Assembly (NCBI GenBank): GCA_018806985.1
Contig: JADANN010000202.1
Location: forward strand, 868,001-932,000
DNA from: Angiostrongylus vasorum
Lineage: Eukaryota; Nematoda; Chromadorea; Rhabditida; Metastrongylidae
DNA length: 64,000 bases
Direction: 5' to 3'
Made by a program: the position numbers and the translations under genes. Below the pieces are notes generated by a model that searched no databases, was not told the DNA's origin, and worked only from the letters and a program-made list of their open reading frames with translations. This document shows, one piece after another, positions 56,640-64,000 of the stretch; the stretch's first letter is position 1; every line of letters starts with the position of its first letter.

Positions 56640-58010
56640 AAGCAGACACGAGGTTGCTACTATAGAATTTATTAGGATACAATAGCTGACGTTTCGGCGG
56701 TTTCGCCTTCTTCAGAGCCTGGAAAGGTCAAATTAAGATGCGATCTAATCAGCCAAACACTTTCATAGCCATAGCAGATAAACTTAACAAATAAATTTGC
56801 ATTCGCATAAGAAACAGCCTTATTTAACACCTACCGTTTATTCGTTGTAAGTATTTCAGTTAGTTGGTGGATAGCAGCCGCACAGAGTAATGGGCGAGGA
56901 CTGTGCCTGTGTCAGGTCATTGGATCAGCCTGAGGTATGGCGCCAGGTCACGCGTTATGACAAGACACTCCTCCTTGCGGTTCATTTTTGAATTTTTGGA
57001 ATTGATCCAAAACGCTTCAAGAGTTTTACACGCTGATGTTTTCGATACCTGCGTGAGGATAGTGACTCCTACTTCAAAATCTTCTCCGTTGTGTTCCTGC
57101 ATCCTATGCGCGCCTAGTGGAGTGTTTTGTTTTAATTTAGATTTACCGACTAGGTGTTCTTTTATGCGGACACAGAGTGGTCTACCCGTTTCGCCAATGT
57201 ATTCGTCCCCGCACGCTTTACGAGAGATCAGATAGACTGTATCCGAACTCATGTAGTCACCGTCTCTACCGTTAGGGCAAATTATGCAGTTTTTCGTTAT
57301 ACATAGACGATCATATAGGCGGTTGCGAACCAGCTGGCGTCTTAGAGTGTCCGGTGGTATTTCTATCACTCTTACGGAATTCTTTAGACCGGCTCTTATT
57401 AGGCAACGTTTTATGGGTGTACTCACTTCGTATGAGATAAAGGGCCAGAGGAACGGAGTCTTGGTTTCGCTAGAATTATCGCTCTGGGGCGTGATTTTTC
57501 CCCTATGTCTATGCCGAGAAGCTATAGTTTCGTAACCATTTGACATGGCTATTTGGTGCGCCAGTTTCGAGGATTCTTCCCCTGCTCTCTACCCGTGCAC
57601 ACGCTGCTGGCGGTTCGAAACATGTTTCTTATAAGCGCCTTTTAAGCAGGGATGAGAGGAGAGGTGATGAACCGCTATATTCTTACTGCTTAGCTTTCGA
57701 TGTCATTTTGTGATGTAGCCGTTTTCGGATAGGTTAATTTGAACGTTTAAAAATGGAAGCCAGTTTTCTTTCGGCTTCTCACGGGTGAACTTTATGTACT
57801 TCCACTGTTCGTTCAATAACTCAAAGTGTTTGTCCATTTGCTCTTGTGTGGAACAGATGACAAAACAATCATCTATATACCTACAGTAGAGTAATGGCCT
57901 GAGATCGATTACTGGTGCTTCTATTTTAGACGCGTCTTGAATGGGATACGGCGTAAAAAAAAGGCGTGTGTAGTGTATAGCGATAGGCTTAGAAGTGTTC
58001 AGTTGCCTAA
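56640..58010 (-). mobile_element. Penelope-like element, 5'-truncated, RT motif C plus GIY-YIG endonuclease
   Basis: On the minus strand from about 58000: RT core with LRPLLYCRYIDDCFVICST (YIDD at 57869-57880), then WLPFLNVQINLSENGYITK, interrupted by an in-frame TGA at 57703-57705 (Trp in related copies). An open frame of 209 codons (57546-56917) follows. It has a cysteine-rich knuckle (CITKNCIICPNG) and a GIY-YIG domain (TVYLISRKACGDEYIGETGR, then PLCVRIKEHL). The 3' end at 56640-56740 carries the GACGTTTCGGCGG...TCTTCAGAGCCTGGAAAGG block found at other element ends. These RT and GIY-YIG parts define Penelope-like elements. Confidence 0.85.
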
Positions 58011-58069
58011 AAGATTGTTTCAGAGAGGGAACACTTTCTTGGTTGTTTTTTGGAGAAAGATCTTCCTGT

Positions 58070-58237
58070 TCGGTAGGAAATGTAGAGAAGGACCTCCAAG
58101 CAGATCATCCAGCTGATGCTGAGAAGAAGACAAACGGTAGTGCATTAGATGGCGGTGAGAAGAGTGGACAAAAAGGAGATCCTATTCCCACTCGCAAGAG
58201 CACGGCTCTGATAAAGGGGAAATCACCTAAACATTAG
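58070..58237 (+). CDS. Possible last exon of an unknown plus-strand gene
   Basis: After a TTCGGTAG acceptor, an open stretch encodes NVEKDLQADHPADAEKKTNG, then a Lys/Ser-rich end (STALIKGKSPKH) and TAG. The composition looks like a disordered C-terminus of a real protein. The upstream exons would have to lie left of the Penelope insertion (56.6-58.0 kb) and were not found, so this could equally be a fragment left after disruption. Confidence 0.35.
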   Translation, partial: SVGNVEKDLQADHPADAEKKTNGSALDGGEKSGQKGDPIPTRKSTALIKGKSPKH

Positions 58238-59209
58238 CAATCAAACAAAGACAAGAGGTACGACAGCTTGTACGAACCTCGCATCAGTTCAGCAAACGCA
58301 GTTCGTAAGAATATATAAACAAAAGAAAGAGATTATTTTGGTTTGGTAACCACGTCGACAAGTCGACCAACAAACATTGTCTAATAGAAAATAATATTCT
58401 ATATAATAACTTTATTCTCTATGTCTTCTTATAGTGGCGAGTGCCCTACATTCCCATCTCATCTTAACTATCGGGCACGCCACTATATACGGCAACTGTA
58501 AGCCATCAGACAAACCACCAGGGATGGTATTAGGCACGACTCATAGCTTAGGGGCTAGACTTTGTGACCCATGCCTTGACCCTGCGACCCATGCCACTCT
58601 CTTGAATCTAGCTACGTCTCCTAGGGACGGCCATTTGCCTTCTGACGACGCCTCGAGTTCGCCATTAGCCTTTCATTATCATCGTACCCTCCCACTTAAT
58701 CTTCTTCTATCACCACTCATTTGCTTAGCAAGTAATATTGGTAAGTAAAATCTCCAATTCTTGCTTTATCAACATGTTAAGCTTGTCATCAATTTTTTAT
58801 GTAACCACTACTAATTGTTAATCCAGTAACTTTTTCAAATACTCTCACTGGTTACAAGCACTCCAAGAAATTCACCGTTGCCACATCAATTCGTATGTTT
58901 AGGCAAACATTATGTTAACTAAAGTCCTGTGCTCTTGTATCATCACTATATTAATGTTGTCATCAATTGTCATCTATCGTACCTGTTGCTAATACAGCTG
59001 AAACAACCCGTTATCGCTGTCTCATTTTTTGCATAGTGGTAATGTAAATGCTAACGCTGTTGTAGTTACAGTAATATTGGTGTTCAGCAAGTAGTACAAC
59101 AGGCTAATACAGCAACTTCGGCAGTCTGAGTTCATTAGATCCATTCAGGAGAAACCGAAAAGAGACCCGGCTTTTATTTCTTAACGTTCGCCAATTAACT
59201 TATCAAGTA
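58238..59209. other. Unassigned, one 104-codon open frame
   Basis: The plus-strand frame 58434-58748 has a Pro/Ser/His-rich protein with no known motif. It is GC-richer than its surroundings. I do not call it a gene. Confidence 0.3.
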
Positions 59210-59480
59210 GTGGTTACACGACAAAGTGGTACCGAAAACCAAGTAACAAGAACATCCTCGTTCATTTCCTCTCCTCCCACCCTTCGCACATAAAGAGGGC
59301 GCGTGTAAGAAGCATGTTTCGAACGGCCACCTCTGTGTGCACAACTAGGCAACTAAGGAAGAATCGTGCGACTTCAATCGGCAAATAGCCATCTCCAATG
59401 GCTACGAAATAGTAGGAGAGCAACGCGTCAAAGCGAAACAGTTAGCCAGAAGGAAGTCCCGCTCATGCTGCTCTTTATTA
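59210..59480 (+). mobile_element. Penelope-like element fragment
   Basis: Encodes TTKWYRKPSNKNILVHFLSS and FRTATSVCTTRQL, the same linker segment as at 28700-28850. It is then broken by stops at a shared ATAGCCATCTCCAATGGCTA site. Confidence 0.75.
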
Positions 59481-60184
59481 GTAACAAAGTAAGCGTAGCT
59501 ATAAAACGATGCTTATGAAGGGCATATCTAGAGGAATCGGTAGCGATAGTTTAAATATCACTGGGTACTCTACGTCGTCAGCTAGTTCGTAATCGCTTGT
59601 TTGACCATCTATGTGAAACACCAAACTGCATAATTTACCCTTATGGGAGGGACGGTATTGCATGACTTCAGGTACGATATAGCTGATTTCTTGTTAAAAT
59701 TGCGGAGACGAATATATTGGAGAAAAGGGCAGACCTTTATGAATCCGCATAAAAGAACACTTAGACGGCAAACGAAAAGCATGACAAAGTGCCCCACTGG
59801 GCACGCATAGGATACAAAAGCATAGCAATGACGATTAAATCAATATCCTTGTACAAGAGACTAGAACACCAGCGAGAAAACTTCTTGAGGCTTTTTTGGA
59901 TAAATGCCAAAAACCCTACAAATGAGTGGCAGGGATGAACGCCCAGATGTCATACGCGACCTGGCCCCCGTATGTTCGCATCAATTTCTGATGTGGGATG
60001 GTGCAGTCATCAACCTTATGCGACCATAATCAGCTGTTCTAATCTTCCTCATTGGGAAGGCACGTAAAAAAAGCGGTGAGTTTTTTCGAGAAGCTGTTCA
60101 TCATGTAATTACCACAGAGTTTTTTCGTCTTTTTGTAAGTGTTATTGAAGCGTTTGATTTAACAATGTCTATATCAGTATACCC

Positions 60185-60365
60185 TTCCAGGTTCTGAAGA
60201 ATTCGATGCTGCCGAAACGTCAGCTAGTGTTCCATTGTATTGTGTTTTTCTATGGAAATAAATATATGCTGTATAACAACCTCGCGATTGCTGAACAAGA
60301 AAGCGACGCATTCAAATTCCAATGCCGTGGTTAATAGAAAGTCAATCCTGGGAACTACAGTAACA
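60185..60365 (+). mobile_element. Penelope-type terminal sequence
   Basis: CCTTCCAGGTTCTGAAGAAT and GCCGAAACGTCAGC are followed directly by TGTGTTTTTCTATGGAAATA and the segment ending ATAGAAAGTCAATCCTGGGAAC. The second half is the unit inverted at 21904-22073. Confidence 0.6.
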
Positions 60366-60564
60366 TTGTTACGCGAAAATTATTTCCTGATTATCTCTCA
60401 TTTCCTTATAATCCTGCTGTATATTGCTCTACGTCATTGTAGGTGTGCTATGTTTAGTTAGATTACTACCTACTGGGCAACCTTACTTGCAATTTATTGT
60501 AAATTTCTAGTCCAATTGCGTTATCGTGTAAACATCATGTATAGACGGTTTAATTGCTCAAGTT

Positions 60565-60810
60565 TTAGGCGTTCGACTCAGTGACTAACACATAAAGGCC
60601 CCGCGAAGCAACGACAACGAATTCGTGTTCATATAAGGCTATGAGCTCTCCGCCAGAACAGTTCACGTTGAGTGATGAGGCGCGCATTTGCCCGAACTCG
60701 CGAGGACCAACAATTGCTTGTCGCAAGCTCCATGAAGTAAAACGACGTGAAGTACTCTTTATACTGTACTGTAAGCAACGCGGTCTACGCTTCGTACCGT
60801 CCTGTACCAC
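60565..60810 (-). CDS. Unassigned 81-codon open frame
   Basis: The minus-strand frame encodes REFGQMRASSLNVNCSGGEL, then IALYEHEFVVVASRGLYVLV and a stop. It reads like real protein, with alternating hydrophobic strands, but I do not recognise it. The opposite strand is also open over 60641-60889. No flanking exons were found. Confidence 0.3.
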   Translation of the reverse strand: MVQDGTKRRPRCLQYSIKSTSRRFTSWSLRQAIVGPREFGQMRASSLNVNCSGGELIALYEHEFVVVASRGLYVLVTESNA

Positions 60811-61070
60811 TATAATTGCTCCTAATTTCTACATGTCGTCCTTGACATATCTGATTGAAATTCTTCTTATGCGGATTATATCGCAGTGAGGTGGCGAAGT
60901 TGTGGTTAAAATTTTACTCCACACCCAGCATCACAAAAATTCAAAACTAGTTGTAACATAGGTTCCATTTATTCTCCAACCTTTCTCCTCCCGAGAGTGC
61001 ATATGCAGAGTGGTGGACACCTTGTTAAAGACACAAAGATAGAATGGATAAAATTTCTTACCACAAAAAG

Positions 61071-61352
61071 AGCGCTTATGGCGCAGTTGTGGGAGGAGCC
61101 CTGAAACACACATGTGGAATCGATCCCTGCGCCCATGGTCCACTAAGTCTTCCATCCTTCTGGGGTCCGCAAATTGGTACCAGACTTGTCTGGGAGAATA
61201 GCATCACTGGCTGAATACATCGGTTGGCCAACACGAGTCACTGTAAACGCCAGATATGCATTCAATCACCTTCAAACGATCCTTAATGAAGTCGAATGCA
61301 TGGGGCAGTCCTCAAGGATTGATCAACTCTGAGAGCTCTATCCTTTTATCCT
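61071..61352 (+). repeat. S1 repeat, full-length
   Basis: Head AGCGCTTATGGCGCAGTTGT (A box) and GGAATCGATCCCTGCGCCC (B box), tail CTCTATCCTTTTATCC. Its orientation is opposite to most S1 copies in the window. Confidence 0.85.
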
Positions 61353-61949
61353 TACCACAAAAACCGTTCAATTTCCTACGTACCAGGATGACTAAAAGGG
61401 CATGAAATATAGATTTTGCGCGATAAGATCTAGCGACATAACAGCTAGCATGAAAAAATTTTTATAAATAAACAAATCTTTCCTCAACTATGACGGCTCA
61501 CAACTGCATTGACGACTTTCAGTTCTTCAATCAACAACTTTTTTTCTTGTCCGATGAGCATTTCGAAGTTTAAAGTTGTTACGTCAATATATCAATAACA
61601 TGGACTCAGTAGTTAATAAGATGCGGTCACTTAAGTAATCCAGTGCTCACTAAATCAACAGAAATCCAATAGCACGCACTGGTTTTAAAGCAACCATTCG
61701 CGCAAACAATTATGCTTCTCAGCTTGGGCCGATATGGTAACCCTCGTATCGAACTTTATCAGTATAATTACAGTGCGCTAGATTACACAGCTTTTTGCCT
61801 GTACTGATTACTTCAGGTAGGTCACATCAGTAAAATTCCGAGTGTTTCTGAGTCCACAAAGCGTGCTTTCTCAAGCGTACTACTTTGAAAACTTAGTCGC
61901 CGAACCGAGCGAAGGATTCGTCACGAAAATACACTTCCTTTTGATCCAC

Positions 61950-64000
61950 ATCGGGGTGAAAACCTGGATAAATAGGCCCTCGCAAGGTAACGTCAGGACT
62001 CCAGGGAGGACCAAGCTGCACGACCAGCAATAGGCCAGCCTCAGTACCCCGCACACTGGGCGCTCCCGTCTATGACGTCAGGCGGTGAGCGGCCAGAAAA
62101 TCTCGGGTTACGCAGGACATCATTGAAACCGGATCTGACGAACACACGCACGACACTCCATGGAGATTGTTTCTTACTATGCGCGTATAATGATAGAACA
62201 CTCTCCATAGACGCCGATTTTCACGCCCTTCTTGTAGCCGCAGATCGCATTAAATTTTACGTGATCTCATTACAAGAAACAAAAATCAAGAAGACCGACA
62301 TACGCCAACTAAACAACGGGACCCTTGTGATCCGTGGAGAAGAGGTCCCGTCACGAAATGTCGGCGGCGTAGGCTTTGTCGTCCACCCGTCCATTGTCCA
62401 TCTCGTCGACTCATACGAGATCCTTTTCCCCTAGCATAGCCGTCCTCCGTCTTCAACTGTCGCATCACAAGAAGATCACTATCACCAACTGCTACTCACC
62501 GACCGACGCAGCTGATGAGTACGAATTAAATGCGTTCTACTGTCAGTTGGAGGAAGTCATCCACCATGGCAAAGCATATCATAAATTTGTTGTTGAAGAC
62601 TTCGACGCCAGAATAGGAAAGGCCAACGAGAGCGAATACAGGAACGGAAATTTTGGATTAGGAGAAAAAAAATGAGAATGGGAACGGTCTCGCAGGTCTC
62701 CTGTCAGCATCACGTCTCTTCCATGGAAACTCGTTTTTCCAGAAGAAAGAAAGCCGCCGCTGGACATGGGAGTCTCCCAACGGTATGACTCATGCTGAGA
62801 TCGACCATATTCTGACAAACAGAAGATGGTGCCTACTTGACACTAGTTGACGGTAGTCCCGTCATTCTGTACTGGTTCCGATCACCGCCTTCTCAGCGCG
62901 AAGATTCGATTCAGCCACAAGCTGGAAAAAGAACTCTCTTCATCAACCACGAAGAAGAAGTCTAGCTGTATTCGACGAGAACGTTCTGAACGAAGCCCTA
63001 TCCAAACGTGATTGGCAGATAAAAGAAGACCCGACCGAACATTACGAGCTGCTTGTCGAAGGACTGAAAAGCTGTGCCCAATTAGCCTCAGTTCCTTAAG
63101 CAAGAAGATCGGATCGCATCTCCGTTGCTACTAAGGAGTTGCTCGAAAAGAGAAGGAAACTGAAGCTTGATCCTACTGCAACACGTTTGACATGGCTAGT
63201 AATAAATGCCATTTCCAGAATAGCTTTGCAGGAAGATCTTCAACGCTACAAGCACAAGAAACTACTGGAAGCAGCAGAGAAAAAGAAGCAGTCTGAAAAA
63301 ACGCCGTCGGGAGTTATGTGATTACAATGTTCCGCTGTCAGCCTTGATGAACGAATATGGGATCGTCAAAAGTTTCCGCCATGATATGGTATTAATAGCG
63401 GAAACATTCTACACCAACATTTTCCGTTTCACAATCCCCCGTCCCGGACCCTAAAATCTCCGCTGAGGAAAACCACCTGGAATTCTTCAGTTGGACGTTC
63501 GAGTTGCGATAGAAAGCATGAAAAAGAGGCACAGCTCCAGGACCAGACAATGTCACTATCTATTCCTTAGAGCTGGAGGCCACAATTTACATGTACTTCT
63601 CGCAAATCATATGACAGCCCCAGACCAGTGGAGGACGTCGCGTACGGTCATCCTGCCCAAGAAAGGAGACCGAAGGAATCTTCGCTTCTATCGCCCCCAT
63701 ATGCTTGTTGAGTGTACTCTACAAGCTCTTAACGAAGATTATCCTCCTGCGCATATCGAGGACATTGGATGAGGCGCAACCAGTCGAACAAGTAGGATTT
63801 CGGAAAGGATTTTGCTGCATGGACCACATCCAAACCGTGTCCAAGGTCATCGGAGTTTGTCCGGAATACCACCTACCTATAGTCCTAACCTTTGTCGACA
63901 ATGAAAAAGCGTTTGACACTGTCGAAACGATTGCAAACCTATCAGCGCTCGTCGACCAATGAGTGGATCCGTCCTACATAGGAACTCTGTGGGACTGTTA
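61950..64000 (+). mobile_element. RTE-type LINE, family B, continues past window end
   Basis: A leader is followed by endonuclease motifs ([44 protein letters not shown] where active copies have GDFNAKIG, and SDHRLLSAKIRFSHK). Then come the linker (ELLEKRRKLKLDPTATRL) and RT blocks (QVGFRKGFCCMDHIQTVSKV, LTFVDNEKAFDTVET). Several frameshifts show that it is inactive. The catalytic FADD box lies beyond 64000. Confidence 0.9.

Noticed and set aside
58434..58748. 104-codon plus-strand frame
   Set aside because: It is Pro/Ser-rich with no motif and no convincing splice sites. It may be chance in a GC-richer patch.
1..64000. CRISPR arrays, bacterial operons, ribosomal RNA genes, viral genomes
   Set aside because: No regularly spaced repeats, Shine-Dalgarno-led gene clusters, rRNA segments or viral gene sets were seen. 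The DNA is eukaryotic throughout.

Overview
The window reads as nuclear DNA of a parasitic nematode, most likely a strongylid such as a hookworm. The introns are many and bounded by GT...TTTCAG, two start codons lie directly behind consensus 3' splice acceptors as in spliced-leader trans-splicing, and the intergenic DNA is full of RTE-type LINEs, Penelope-like elements, a mariner relic and tRNA-derived short repeats. The genus is an inference. Nothing bacterial or viral was seen.

Region by region. (1) 2.1-11.1 kb, minus strand: a Salvador (sav-1) gene of at least nine exons, with two WW domains and a C-terminal SARAH domain, the scaffold of the Hippo kinase cassette. Its introns are packed with short repeats. 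(2) 11.1-12.7 kb: a divergent intergenic region holding a head-to-head repeat pair. (3) 12.7-22.3 kb, plus strand: a homologue of the uncharacterised membrane protein KIAA2013 (DUF2152), 13 exons, about 618 residues. (4) 22.8-26.8 kb, plus strand: ggtb-1, the beta subunit of Rab geranylgeranyltransferase, about 332 residues. A polyadenylation signal followed about 100 bp later by a splice acceptor separates (3) from (4), as between two genes of a nematode operon. (5) 26.8-35.8 kb: repeats, a Penelope fragment, a dead RTE copy and a dead mariner. (6) 35.8-48.2 kb, minus strand: the four in-phase last exons of an unrecognised basic protein, plus weaker upstream exons including a coiled coil. Its introns carry repeats and a 3-kb RTE copy. 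(7) 48-64 kb: mostly transposon graveyard (RTE copies in both orientations, a Penelope copy with RT and GIY-YIG parts), with two unassigned open frames.

The KIAA2013, ggtb-1 and sav-1 models each need a single-base correction to read through. Two of these sit in homopolymers (7 T and 6 G), which points to base-calling errors in a long-read assembly rather than to three broken genes.

Short-repeat families, named here for convenience. S1: about 285 bp, tRNA-like head, TATCC-rich tail. S2: about 350-380 bp, starts ACCGCCTCATC, ends in CCAAGTATCC repeats. S3: tRNA-like, GTGGTGAACGCG ... GTTCGATCCCC, often in head-to-head pairs. S4: tRNA-like, TAGCGTAGTGG ... GTTCGAT.
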